Below, piece by piece: positions 22,690 through 33,542 of a stretch of 64,000 nucleotides of DNA. A program made the position numbers and the translations under genes. Numbering within the stretch: the stretch's first letter is position 1; every line of letters begins with the position of its first letter. The stretch is taken from NCBI GenBank assembly GCA_037178675.1, contig JAYMGJ010000124.1, positions 26,729-90,728 on the forward strand, written 5' to 3'. This DNA is from Scleroderma bovista. Its lineage: Eukaryota; Basidiomycota; Agaricomycetes; Boletales; Sclerodermataceae. The notes under the pieces were generated by a model that ran no database searches, was not told the origin of the DNA, and was given only the letters and a program-made list of their open reading frames with translations.

Positions 22690-22870
22690 AATATTTGATA
22701 ATCTTCAAGGTGTTCTGGAATTGCACAGGTGGCATCCTTTCGCAATGGCCAAACTCCTTGATGGACAGAAATAGTTGTTACAATGAAGTTTATTTACCAT
22801 GCAATACATATCCGTATTGTCCACTTTGGGTGCACGGGATGCATACGCTGTACGATTCCATAGAGAAACA
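22690..22870. repeat. Duplicated 3' block of F-box-like paralogue 1
   Basis: 'aatatttgataatcttcaaggtgttctgg' and the following ~170 bp match 24950-25140 downstream of paralogue 2, so the duplicated unit includes 3' flanking DNA as well as the gene. Confidence 0.7.
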
Positions 22871-22936
22871 ATTCACGGGTTGGTTGCTGGCTTCAATCAG
22901 TTCGAGTCGAGGCACTATATTTAGTTTCCATCGTCA

Positions 22937-23068
22937 AGGACGCTTCTGTCCAAGAACCATGCCATGCGACAAGAATCCATGTCGTCAACATCGTCGTTGT
23001 CACTGTCCAATGTGCTCACTGCTGACCAAGTTGCACTCTCACAGTCTTGGTTCTCGATCTGACTACGA
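22937..23068 (+). pseudogene. Pasted fragment of the TBC gene last exon (copy of ~19144-19255)
   Basis: GTCCAAGARCCATGCCATGC, CAAGAATCCATGTCGTC and TTGGTTCTCGATCTGACTAC occur in the same order as in the TBC exon at 19144-19255, with a short insertion. The match stops at TCTGACTACGA, where the duplicated F-box 5' block (GGGAAACACGGATCGACC) begins. It is non-coding here, with no splice or start context. Confidence 0.8.
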
Positions 23069-23430
23069 GTGGGAAACACGGATCGACCATGCCATCCTGT
23101 TGCATATGACGCGTCCGGATCTGTTACGGGAGAGACGCCAAAGGCTGGCCATTCTATCACTGAGAACTCAGGATGTGTATCCGGGAGGGGGTCGGTTTTG
23201 GCGCATTCATTGATCACGAATCGTGGGAAAGTTTATCTCCGGCCGGACGACCAGAATCGACGTACAGATTCGTATTGAGACTATATCGATACGCCATGGA
23301 ATTCGCAAGGTCACTCGCGGAAAATGTATGTACACACCATGCGTTGTCTGGAGACTGGCGCTATCCGACGATTTTATTGATTTCCAAACCTTTTTATACA
23401 GCCTCCCTACCTGTCCCACACACCGTCATC

Positions 23431-24717
23431 ATGATGGCAGCGAAAGTAGCACAAGCAGTCGTTCCTCTTCAGCTTCCTCCTGAACTATGGCTCTGCATCT
23501 TCGACTTTGCGACAGACGTTCCCGGGACACTGATCCCAGAGATTTTTGAACAATCCCATCTCATCGGACAACTTTACAATCAAAAATATCACCCTGCGCT
23601 TCGCGCTGCGCTCGTGACCAAGCGGAGCCTAGTCCGTGTTTGCAAGCAGTGGTGGCACCTGGCAACACCCTATCTTTACCGTGCTATCTATATTGGCAGG
23701 GTTCGGTGCCTTCTTTCTCTTCGGAACACATTGAAAAAGTACTCCGCTGGGGAGGGAACCATTGCAGGAGTTCATCGTCTGGGATCGTGGACCCAGCGAC
23801 TGGATGTTGTCATCCGTGACTGTCCCATCGACGGGCCTAACGTAGCCGCCGAATGTTTGGCTGATATTGTCAGATACCTGTCCAACCTGGCTATCGCCTC
23901 ATTCGCAGTTGCCTCCGCTGCCTACGCAAATCCCTTTATGCCCCTTAGTGTCCTCCATGCGTTAAGAGGAAATACATCTTCGCTACGCGTTCTCGACTGG
24001 TCAACCGATGGATGGCGTCCCCAATTAGTTCAATTGGAGGAACTCCTGAAACAACTCCCTCACTTGCAAATTCTGAGCTGCCCTGGCCTGGGGTGGGCAA
24101 ACGGGATTATCCCGAACTGTCTTCTTTCGTCGGTCAGCGTACTCGTTTTGAAATGGCTGGCCATACCAATTGGCCGTTCTAACCTGGTCGAATCACCGGA
24201 GAGACATGCGAGTCTTCGGGAGGTGATTTTTGACGTAGAGTGGTCCGCCCAGAATTTGTGGAGGGAATTTATACTCCATTATGGAAGATTCCTCACTTCA
24301 GTTCAGCTCCGTGCACATAACGACGTTCATCCTAGCACCCTCAATGCTTTCCTGGACATCGTCAATGCCTCTTGCCCAAACCTCCGCCGCATAACCATTT
24401 CCACTGCGACTTTCTCGCACATTCCCGTGAATGGGTTGTCGCTTCCTCCAGTCGAATATCTTGGATTGAGAGCAGATGCACGCCAGCAACGCAGGTCTGC
24501 GTACCGGCATCTGTTTTCGACCCTCGCTCTTCTCAATGGCAACGCACCGAAGCTTCGCGTGATCCAACTCATAGATCGTCATAACGTGGACAATCTCCTG
24601 ACAAGCCACTCGAAAGTGGCCGTCCGCGCTCTTGAGCAGAAACTTGCCGGAAGTGCGTTTCACGTGGAGGATCATAATGGGTGTTTGTTGTCAGGTTCGT
24701 CCATTGGTATCAAATGA
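23431..24717 (+). CDS. F-box-like protein, paralogue 2
   Basis: 428 residues from the ATG at 23431 (MMAAKVAQAVV); upstream frame extension to 23173 runs through duplicated promoter DNA and is not used. It is nearly co-linear with paralogue 1: LPPELWLCIFDFATDVPG, VCKQWWHLATPYLYRAIYIG, LLKQLPHLQILSCPGLGW, CPNLRRITIS, PPVEYLGLRADARQQR. A three-residue expansion lies near residue 140 (CPIDGPNVAAE). It stops at TGA where paralogue 1 continues with RKAFA. Predicted F-box-like/LRR adaptor with unknown substrate. Confidence 0.7.
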   Translation: MMAAKVAQAVVPLQLPPELWLCIFDFATDVPGTLIPEIFEQSHLIGQLYNQKYHPALRAALVTKRSLVRVCKQWWHLATPYLYRAIYIGRVRCLLSLRNTLKKYSAGEGTIAGVHRLGSWTQRLDVVIRDCPIDGPNVAAECLADIVRYLSNLAIASFAVASAAYANPFMPLSVLHALRGNTSSLRVLDWSTDGWRPQLVQLEELLKQLPHLQILSCPGLGWANGIIPNCLLSSVSVLVLKWLAIPIGRSNLVESPERHASLREVIFDVEWSAQNLWREFILHYGRFLTSVQLRAHNDVHPSTLNAFLDIVNASCPNLRRITISTATFSHIPVNGLSLPPVEYLGLRADARQQRRSAYRHLFSTLALLNGNAPKLRVIQLIDRHNVDNLLTSHSKVAVRALEQKLAGSAFHVEDHNGCLLSGSSIGIK

Positions 24718-26216
24718 AAGGCTTTTGCCCAGCTTGTTGTACAGAGAAGCTCAGAGCCCTTCGGAAACTTGACATTGGCTCGGGGATCGAGAGCCCCCAT
24801 ATTTGAATGCGAGCACCAGAACACATCTTCGACTTCTTGCATTGCTTATGTTTACATCCAGACGTTCATTGTGATTTCATTTCATGTTGTGTGGAGCCCA
24901 AACATACATCTCCGTAAATTTCATCATTAAGGCATGTCCACCGCAATGTTTGATAATCTTCGAGGTATCCCGGAGTTGCATAGATGGCATGCTTTCCCAA
25001 TGTCCAAGTTCCTTGTTGGACAGACATAGTGTTACACAATTGGTGAAATCTATTTACTATGTAATTTGTCCACTCTGGGGGTGCACGGGATGCACACGCT
25101 GTGTGATATCATAGATAAACAATTCACAAGTTGGTGGATGGTTTGAAGCGGTCACTTCGAGTCGGGATGCTGTATTTAGTTTCATCTATTTGCGTCGCAC
25201 TAGCACCTTGGTGTAAATCTCATGGAGATTGGGAGCCATGTCTATTTGATTTCCGCAATATTCAACAAGGCATGAAATCCCTCGGTCATTACCTGCAAAA
25301 ACCATATTAACGAACTAGCGCAGGCCACCAATATCTGGTGATCGATATCGAGACTGCTTCAGTGTGTTGATCGCTCGCCCATCCTGGAATCACCGAACCA
25401 AACTGATACTCTCGTGCACATCGCACGCGTGCGAAAGGGGTAAAACTATACGGACACGTCATGATAGTACTCACGGACAAACTTCATTTGTATTCTAGAG
25501 CCGCATTATACCAGGTACAGTTGCTTCAGTAGTCAGGAAACAGCTGGCAGCTTTACGGTGGCATGAACTGTTGGCGGTAAATGGCGTCTTTTGTAGTGAA
25601 TCATTTGGCCGAAGAAGTCAGTTTGGAGAAGTCGTGATCGCAGTTGTGCGGGCCTGTGACGATGCAACCAAACTTCAAGCTTGCGAAGTCAGCCATGCGA
25701 TGTGTGAATATAATTAAGTAAATGAAGGTGTGCTGGCCCATCTCGAGATTCATATGTTAAGGGGTTTTAAAAGATAGTCACATCGTCACCGAGGCACACA
25801 GACGAAGGCGATGGAGATGCGGCAGGCGAGCCTTCAACGGTTGTGCCGAATTAGCCCACGACAGCAAACAGTAGCGCAGAGGAAGCGGCCGAGTTGACGT
25901 TGGTTGCGAGGATATCGTCCCAAGTGTATTTCCTGGCCGCTGACGCATGTCTCCGACAGCCAGTAGCGAATCTGAAATCAGTGAAGCCTTTGTGTTTATT
26001 GGAGAGACGTGTCGATACACCTTTCGAGGCCTGTTTCCAGCAAGTCGTCGCGAATATTCGATGGCTCAAAAACCGACAAAGTGCAACAGCCAATTATGAA
26101 AAGCAAGGTGCTTTAAAAGTCGCAGACACAGATGTTCGCCCTGCATCTCCTTGCTTGTCCCATCGTTCTTTGGCCTTCTGAGTCAGGAACGCAATAAGGT
26201 CGTTGGATGTGCTTTC
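24718..26216. other. Intergenic, with duplicated 3' block at ~24950-25140
   Basis: Apart from the block homologous to 22690-22870, I see no gene in 25140-26210. Frames at 25778-26181 lie on both strands with no domain. This interval has no counterpart in the first unit and probably marks unrelated sequence between duplication units. Confidence 0.5.
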
Positions 26217-26296
26217 AGCCCAATCCAGTTACACCCATCAAATCATCTATGAGTACGCCTGTCCACGTCAACGGGGTCGATCGCGACGAGTCGATG
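26217..26296 (+). pseudogene. Pasted fragment of the TBC gene last exon (copy of ~19494-19575)
   Basis: CCCAATCCAGTTACACCCAT, ATCTATGAGTACGCCTGTCC and GACGAGTCGATGCA repeat the TBC exon sequence at 19494-19575 with a few substitutions, then switch directly to the F-box 5' block (CAAACCTCGAGGGC). This is a different part of the same exon from the one copied at 22937. Confidence 0.8.
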
Positions 26297-27068
26297 CACC
26301 AAACCTCGAGGGCTACATGGATTGAAATGGCGCCGCTGCTTGACCGCTTAAATGCAGCGAGGAAATATCGAACGTTCCATCTACGAAGACCTTCGTGGAT
26401 TACACGGATTACACAATCGTCTAGGCAGGAGCTGTGAATGAATCGTCGTGAAACAAAGAACGGCTCTAGCGACGGGTGACCGCGATGAGTTTCCAGCTGA
26501 ATTCCGAGCATAGGAAACACCAGTACAGATTCTGGGGAATAGTGAGGGCAATACATTGGTATGCTTTCGCTTGACGAAGCGTACAGAACCTGGTTATATC
26601 GAAACCACGGGGCCACAACAAGGACCGCACTAGTCAAGAGTGAAAATACGACACTCCCTCGGATCTGCAAACTCAGTTACGACCGAAAAAGTCGAGCAAG
26701 GAGGCCTCGAGAGCTCACCTTGGACCAAAACAACGCGACGAAGAGCGGGAAACACGGATCGACCCACAACCATGTCGTCGTGTTGTATATCCGTCACGGG
26801 CGAGATGCCAATTCTCGACCTTATATTCGCGGAAGACTGGCCATTCGCTGAGAACTCAGGATGGGTATCGGGAGGGGTCGATCTTGGCACATTCATTGAC
26901 TGCCAGTGATAGAGGAGCTATATTGATCTAGTCTCCCTAAGCCAGACTCTCTTCGTAGAGGAAGACCTGAGGGAGAATATCATTGATAATAAACCGTGGG
27001 AAAGTGCATCATTATGCCCAGTCAATACCAGACTTTGAAACCGTCCAGTCCCCCACACCGTCACCAAG

Positions 27069-28403
27069 ATGGCAGCGAAAGCAGCACAAGTATTCGTTCC
27101 TTTTCGACTTCCTCCTGAACTGTGGCTTTTCGTCTTCGGCTTTGCGACCGATGTTCCCGGGACACTGATCCCAGAGGTTTTTGAACAATCCCATCTCATC
27201 GGACAACTTTACAATCGAAAATATCACCCTGCTCTTCGCGCTGCGCTCGTGACCAAGCGGAACCTAGTGCGTGTTTGCAAGCAGTGGTGGTACCTGGCGA
27301 CACCCTACCTTTACCGTGCTATCTATATTGGCAGGGTTCGGTGCCTTCTTTCTCTTCGGAACACATTGAAAAAGTACGCCGCCGGCGAGGGAACCATTGC
27401 AGGAGTTCACCGTTTAGGATCGTGGACCCAGCGACTGGATGTTGTCATCCGTGACCATCCCATTGACGGACCTGACGCAGACGGCGAACGTTTGGCTGCT
27501 ATTGTCAGATATCTGCCCAGCCTGGCTATTGCCTCATTTGCAGTCTCCTCTGCCTACGCAAACACCTCTATGCCCCCCAGTGTCCTTCATGCGTTAAGAG
27601 GAAATGCATCTTCGCTACGTGTTCTTGACTGGTCAACTGATAGATTGTGTCCCCAATCAAGTCAATTGGAGGAACTCCTGAAACAACTCCCTCACTTGCA
27701 AATTCTGAACTGCCCTGGCCTGGGGTGGGCAAACGGGATTATCCCGAACAGTCTTCTTTCTTCGGTCAGCACACTCGTTTTGAAAATGCTGGCCATACCA
27801 ACACCCCATTCCGACCTGGTGGACTCGCCGGAGGGATATGTGAGTCTTCGGGAGGTGATTTTGAATGTAGCGTGGTCGGACCAGAGTCTGTGGAGGGAAT
27901 TTATGCACCATTATGGAAGATTCCTCACTTCAGTTCATCTCTGTGCACAAAATCATATTAATCCGACGCCTCTCAGTATTTTCCTGGATATTGTGAATGC
28001 CTTTTGCCCAAACCTCCGCCGCATAACCATCTCCGTTATAACTTTCTCCCACATTCCTGTGGATGGGTTATCGCTTCCTCCAGTCGAATATCTCGGATTG
28101 AGAGCATGTGCACGCCAGCAGCGCAGGCATGCATACTGGCGTCTATTTTCGATCCTCGCTCTTCTCAATAGCAACACACCGAAGCTTCGCGTGATCCAAC
28201 TCATAGATCCCCATAACGTGAACAATCTCCTGACAAGCCACTCGAAAGTGGCCGTCCGCGCTCTTGAGCAGAAACTTGCCGGAAGTACGTTCCGTGTGGA
28301 GGACCATAACGGGTGTCTGTTGTCAGGTTCGTTCATTGGCATCAACCGAAAGCTTTTGCTGAGCTTGTTGTACAGAGAAGGTCAGAGCTCTCCGGAAACT
28401 TGA
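27069..28403 (+). CDS. F-box-like protein, paralogue 3
   Basis: 444 residues from the ATG at 27069 (MAAKAAQVFV). It has the same order of motifs as paralogues 1 and 2 (RLPPELWLFVFGFATDVPG, VCKQWWYLATPYLYRAIYIG, LLKQLPHLQILNCPGLGW). Divergence is greatest in the middle (HHYGRFLTSVHLCAQNHINP). The C-terminus is about 13 residues longer (KLLLSLLYREGQ), because one A is missing from the AAAAG run near the stop relative to paralogue 1, which shifts the frame past the old stop. Likely role as for the other copies. Confidence 0.7.
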   Translation: MAAKAAQVFVPFRLPPELWLFVFGFATDVPGTLIPEVFEQSHLIGQLYNRKYHPALRAALVTKRNLVRVCKQWWYLATPYLYRAIYIGRVRCLLSLRNTLKKYAAGEGTIAGVHRLGSWTQRLDVVIRDHPIDGPDADGERLAAIVRYLPSLAIASFAVSSAYANTSMPPSVLHALRGNASSLRVLDWSTDRLCPQSSQLEELLKQLPHLQILNCPGLGWANGIIPNSLLSSVSTLVLKMLAIPTPHSDLVDSPEGYVSLREVILNVAWSDQSLWREFMHHYGRFLTSVHLCAQNHINPTPLSIFLDIVNAFCPNLRRITISVITFSHIPVDGLSLPPVEYLGLRACARQQRRHAYWRLFSILALLNSNTPKLRVIQLIDPHNVNNLLTSHSKVAVRALEQKLAGSTFRVEDHNGCLLSGSFIGINRKLLLSLLYREGQSSPET

Positions 28404-29173
28404 AGTTGGCTCGGGGATCGAGGGCGATGGTTAAGCACCCGGTGCCCAAGCCGCCATATTTGAAATGAACACTAGAATACATCTTCAACTTCTTGCATCG
28501 CTCATGTTTACATCCAGACATACTCTGTAACCTCATTTCATACTGTGGAGAACCCAAACATATGTCTTCATAATCTTTTCGTCATTAAGGCATGTCCATC
28601 TGAAGGTGTGGTGGTTTATCTCGAAATTCGTGTGTGTTCATTATACCGTTTGTGGATGAGTAGTGGCCTCATTGACATTAGTCGGCCGTAATCTCAGTTC
28701 ATTTCATTTCACTACCCATCCACACTATGAAAACTAGGTTTGAAATGTTCTGAGTCACAACCCAGCCTCAGCACTTGGGTCTTTACACAGGGACCTCGAA
28801 TGTTTCACTGTAATTATCAGTCCCAAGAAGAGTGACACAACTTCATGGCAGAAAAGGCTCTTGTTTCACGCCGGAAGTGTGCAGTAAAAGCACTATGAAG
28901 ACCTGGCATCCCTCTTGCCACCGTGGATGCGTCGCGTGACACCCAGAGGCCTATGCCGCGCACAATATGCTATACGAGGTCCATGACAACGTATACAGGA
29001 GGGCGGAATACTCCGCACCTTGTGTAATCAATCCCGAAGGATATTGGCATGAGTATACTGAAAAACGAAATGGCGCAATGGAATATGCAGTGCAAGCGGT
29101 CGCTTCATTGGCTATCTGTCCAGAAACGTTGGTTCGTCATCGTGCAAGCGATGCAACAGATTTGAACCGTCGT
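28404..29173. other. Intergenic region
   Basis: The first ~170 bp match the 3' flanks of the other F-box-like paralogues. The remainder has no supported gene; the 71-residue frame at 28967-29182 lacks any motif. Confidence 0.5.
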
Positions 29174-29929
29174 CTATGCTAACGTACGAGCACGATGTAT
29201 CTTGACTTCTTCTCTCGGCCTTACGTAGGTAGCGTCGACTTATTGAAAGTTCGACAGACACGAAGAACCACTTACCGATCTTGAGCATCTACTGCCACTG
29301 CGCCTAGCCTCTGCACGACTCTCATTCCTGAGCTTACACGGCCAAATATGGTGTGTTTGTTGTCCAAGTAGGGCGTTGGAGCGAGCGATATGAAAAATTG
29401 TGAGCCTACGATAGGAAGAATGTGAAGCGGGTGGGTAAGTGAATGTCAAATGCTGTCGTACCGTTCGAGTTAGGACCCGAGTTTGCCATAGCAAGAATGC
29501 CTGCTCCTGTGAACCTCAGTTCGGGATGAATCTCATCCTCACTGACGAGACGTATAATAAGATACTGCAAACACAGTAAGAGAAATATCACACATACAAT
29601 CTCTGCCCATATATACTTGTTCCACCCCTCCCGGTGCCAGTCGGATCACCACCTTGGATCATGAAGTCCTACACGGACCATTAAGGCGATCAGAACCCCA
29701 GAACATTGTATACAGGAAGCTCACAGCGATGATACGATGAAAGATGGTGCCATTGTAATACCCGCGTTTTGCAAGTTCTGCGAAGTTTTTACACGTCTGT
29801 AGCGAGGGGGTGAGTCACTTGGTGAAGGAACAAAATGCAAGAAGCTAGTACGCGAGGTGCATGATCCCAGTACAGCTCAAGTTGAACGTCCCCCAAGCTT
29901 GTTTCCAGTACAACAGATTCCTGAGACAT
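29174..29929 (-). CDS. Cyclophilin-type peptidyl-prolyl isomerase, PPIL1-like
   Basis: Six exons, all GT-AG and all in phase: 29852-29929, 29725-29796, 29598-29668, 29462-29541, 29276-29405 and 29174-29219. They total 477 nt, 158 residues plus stop. Protein order: [108 protein letters not shown] and a [17 protein letters not shown] end. Catalytic Arg (FHR), Phe/Met/Gln (FMIQ) and QFF are intact. The position of the cyclosporin-contacting Trp is Tyr (PYLDNKH). Single-domain cyclophilins of this size act in the nucleus, often with the spliceosome. The short open frames here look like noise until the splice sites are used. Confidence 0.92.
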
Positions 29930-30605
29930 CTTCAATACAGCACCCTTGAAGGATAAATACGAGGGCTAAAAGTAGGTCCAGATAGAAGGAAAGAGAGTTT
30001 CTTGATATTGGTTGACTACAGCTCTGTAGTACAAACACATATAAATACTGACTATCGTTCTGAGCCCCTATTCCGTAGTGGGATGAAAGGTCCCTCTGAG
30101 ATGAAGGGGGGATTGGCGAGGCAAAGCGCATGACATTTGGGACAACGAAAATACGTGATTAAGGGCCACCACCTCTTTTAACTAGACACCGTCAAAGCTG
30201 TCGTCTGAAAGCAAATCAGAGCATATTATGTCTATAGTGGTCTTCAAATCGACGCTTGCACCAGTGCAAAGGTTCAGAAGGCTGGTGACAAAGAAACTCA
30301 GAGCTCAAAAAGCAGATTCTACTTCAATCTCATCGGAAAGAGAAGCACCAGGAGATCGGTCTAGCTGTAATTGTGGCCATGCATCCTTGCTATTAGTACA
30401 TCAGAGTAGAACAAACGAAGTACGATATGTAAAGCGACAGAATAAATCGTCTATCAACACCAAATGTATCGGAACAATCACAGTATGATCGTCTCATGTA
30501 CCATGGTCTCTACAACATGGTGCGTGTACTCAACAAGCAACAGTCTCCAGAGGAATGTGTATTCCGAATCAGACGAATGGGGAACCCACAGATTACCGTG
30601 CCTTC
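29930..30605. other. Intergenic region between cyclophilin and apyrase genes
   Basis: Contains the cyclophilin 5' flank and apyrase 3' flank. No coding signal was found; frames at 29877-30131 and 30228-30488 lack motifs. Confidence 0.5.
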
Positions 30606-33024
30606 TCACTCCTCACCAAAGGCGTCTGGAGGTATCTGCGACATGCTCGACGCTCGCGAGAGCGGCGTTGGTCTCGGGGTGAGCGTCGCCAGGCTCATCT
30701 GGGACGAGTTGCGCGAGCGGGCGACACTAGGTGCGCCGGATGAGAGTGACGAGATGCTGTTCGAGAGCATCGATGTCGTTGGTCCATTGTCATCAAACCC
30801 GAGGGTCGTCGGCGTTGGCGAAGACGACCGAGAGTGATATTGGGACGAAGTCGATGTTCCGAATGTAGGGTAAGCATTTTGGTACTGATTCGGTGTCGTG
30901 CGGGCGGGTGAGGAGGGACTAGGCAATGAGTGAGCGTGTCGGAGATGGGGTCGAGGTGCTGTCGTAATCAGTGGTGTTAATCGTGGATGTGATGACATGG
31001 ATGAGGAGATCCATAGACGAAGGGACCGAAACAGCGAACCTACTGTCCAAGAAGATGAATGTCGCGCTGTGCCAGGAGGCTGGCCACCTTCCTCAGTCGA
31101 GTAGGACATCTCTAGATCGCGCTTGAACGGTGATCGCCTGATGAGGCGGAATGTGAAGCAGAACGATCTTCGCAGACGGAATATCATGCAACTCAAGAGA
31201 GCGAACACGACAACGTAGAAAAGGAATGAGATCGGCGAGAACCCAAGTGATTGGCGTGTCAGAACTGGTGGCAGGTGTTGCGATAACTTCTCTTCGATTA
31301 CATCCAGATCAAAGAATGGCGGACGGATCGGCTTGATCGGTGGATTTTGGGACGTCGCTGGTATGTCTTGCGCTGGATCCACAAGGGGCTTCGTATGACT
31401 AGATAGCGGCTTGACCCCCTTGCTGGCTTCTAGCACCATCTTTCCTAGGGTCCAACTAATGGCAATGCCCTCTACGCTGTCCAATGACTGGAACATAGGT
31501 CGCCCGAGCCCCTTCATCTCCGCTTGTTGTGCAACCTGCTCGCCCCTTGTGGAAGAATTTCCGCCGGGATCGACAATACGAGGGATTCCAATTCCTTCGT
31601 GAAGGACATTGACAACCCATGCCGCTTTGAAACACTGCATCTGCAGCCGCGACAACTCAACTCTGTCACCCCACACACCTGTCTTGACAACCTGACCATC
31701 CTGCAGCACCTCACCGTCACCGCCAAGGCGGCCATCTTGCTTGGACAGTTCGTGTTGCTCGACAATCCCGTCCCAGTCTCTCCCGCAAAACTTTGATGCG
31801 GCGCGCTCATACTGCACAAAATCGTAAGCCCCACCCAGACCGAAGACGTGCTCCGATGAATACCAGTACTCTGAGACACCGATAAAATGCGATGACGCAA
31901 AGTTGATAGGTGGGACATGCACGCCATTGAAAAGGCACGGTTCAGCCAGACATGGAGCATTCTTGTTCAGCAGAGGGGCCATTTTTTGGAGACACTGCGT
32001 GAATGAGCCGGTGCCCACGAGCTTGTGAGGTGCTGATGAGTGCGAGGATTCATCCAGACGAGGCGACGTCTCCAAAAGTACGAGGTCCTTCGGCAGGCAA
32101 GGATCCGGTATAGCTGCCCCGCCCATACTGTCAGTTACCTGTGCTTCCTCCGCAAGCCTGATCGTCTCGGTAACATAACGCTCCCTGGCTTGGTTTGTCC
32201 CGTACCCAAGCCACGTCGTCACGAACACACGATGTTTGACCTCTTCGCCTCCCAAAAGCCTTAGTCTGACGTCTACGAGGGTCTCGTCATCGTCCCGAAG
32301 TCCGCTATCGGCGGGTTCGAAGGCGATCTGGGTTGAAGCGCCTCCCATGTCGAGGAAACCATACGTTGTCTTCTCGTTCTTCCGTCCTGTGAACCCGTCC
32401 ATAAGATAATTCACAGCTATCCACCCAAACAACCCCTCTTCCTCCCCGGTGATGATCTGGACACTCAGTCCACATGGACCATCCTTGGATTCCTCCTCGA
32501 TGCGAAAGTTGGACGCAGACCGGAGATACTGGCAGGCTGCGTTTAGCACCCGTGCCTGTTGTATCGGGCTTAGGAGGCGCATGCCAGCTGTTGCCAGAAG
32601 GAACAGAGGTGTTTCGGGCTCGAGGGACGGTGGTATTCGAGAGCGCGCATGTTGGATAAGCGGTTCTAGATACCCCGCAACGCCTTCCGGGGAATCTCCA
32701 AAGGTCGACAGGCCTGGGTAGGCAATATACGTTAATGCATACTCTGTACCTTTCACATTGTGGGACAAGCAAGAATATTGGACGGAAGAAGTAGGAAAAC
32801 TCAGACGAACCAGGCTCAACCTTCGTTATCCAATCTTCGCCTGCTTTTACGCCTTTCTCCACCTTGGGTAGCATATGACGTACGGTATCTCCCCCATTTG
32901 CGAGTGCCACGCTGGGGTCTTTCCAGCTGTAAATCTGAAGTCTCGACCCACTTGAGCCAGCATCGATGACTATTCCGAACCGGCGCGCAGTTAGCCACGG
33001 ATCGGTGAATGTCGGTGGGGGCAT
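30606..33024 (-). CDS. YND1: Membrane-bound apyrase (GDA1/CD39 family), Ynd1-like
   Basis: Two exons (32811-33024 and 30606-32713) joined in phase over a 97-nt intron; 773 residues. Apyrase conserved regions appear in order: VIDAGSSGSRLQIYSW (ACR1), LFLLATAGMRLL (ACR2), TGEEEGLFGWIAVNYL (ACR3) and YGFLDMGGASTQIAF (ACR4). A hydrophobic segment (SFLFYVVVFALLSCMIF, about residue 560) is followed by a Ser/Thr-rich cytosolic tail. The family hydrolyses nucleoside di- and triphosphates in the Golgi lumen, supporting glycosylation by clearing GDP/UDP. The yeast Ynd1 layout (lumenal catalytic domain, late membrane helix, cytosolic tail) fits; there is no N-terminal signal anchor. The frame ends at a normal stop at 30606. 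Confidence 0.9.
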
Positions 33025-33542
33025 AAACCAGCGTCTGGTATAATCGAGACGAGCGTTCCAACTTCACGATTGCGCTGAAGCGACGTCGCAAAGATGATTC
33101 AGATGAATGCCGTTGACGGTGGAGTCTCACAAATACTGCAAGTTTGAACCACGGTGGACCCGAACGCGGTGAGTTTGTCGGAGACTGCAGTCCAAGAGTG
33201 ACACGTATGTGATCGTGCGTTAGCACACTCCAGCAGCGCCCTCAACCGAGCGCGCCCCGATCGGTTCTGCGTTCCTCTCAATGTGTGCTCGAGAACCTTT
33301 TCAGCGTAACAGTAGTACATAGCACTACCAAGAATCAAGACACACTTGCACTAATACATACTCAAGCCCAAGATTTGATATGTATCTCAAGACAGAGCTC
33401 AAAGAGGAAATCAGGGCATCCAAATGAACATTGAAAAGCGTATAAGTAGCTTGAAACATCGACAGATAACCAGCTTAGATATGTACAAAGACAAATCCCA
33501 CAGCAAAGATGCAGCAACGCACAAATAGCACGACCGAATGAA
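33025..33542. other. Short intergenic region
   Basis: 5' flank of the apyrase gene and 3' flank of the PWWP-like gene; nothing else supported. Confidence 0.5.

Noticed and set aside
23173..23430. N-terminal extension of F-box-like paralogue 2 (to 23173)
   Set aside because: The extension runs through the duplicated 5' block, which is non-coding in the other copies; the ATG at 23431 matches the starts of the paralogues.
30496..30837. 113-residue plus-strand frame at 30.5-30.8 kb
   Set aside because: Antisense to the apyrase C-terminal tail exon; no independent support.
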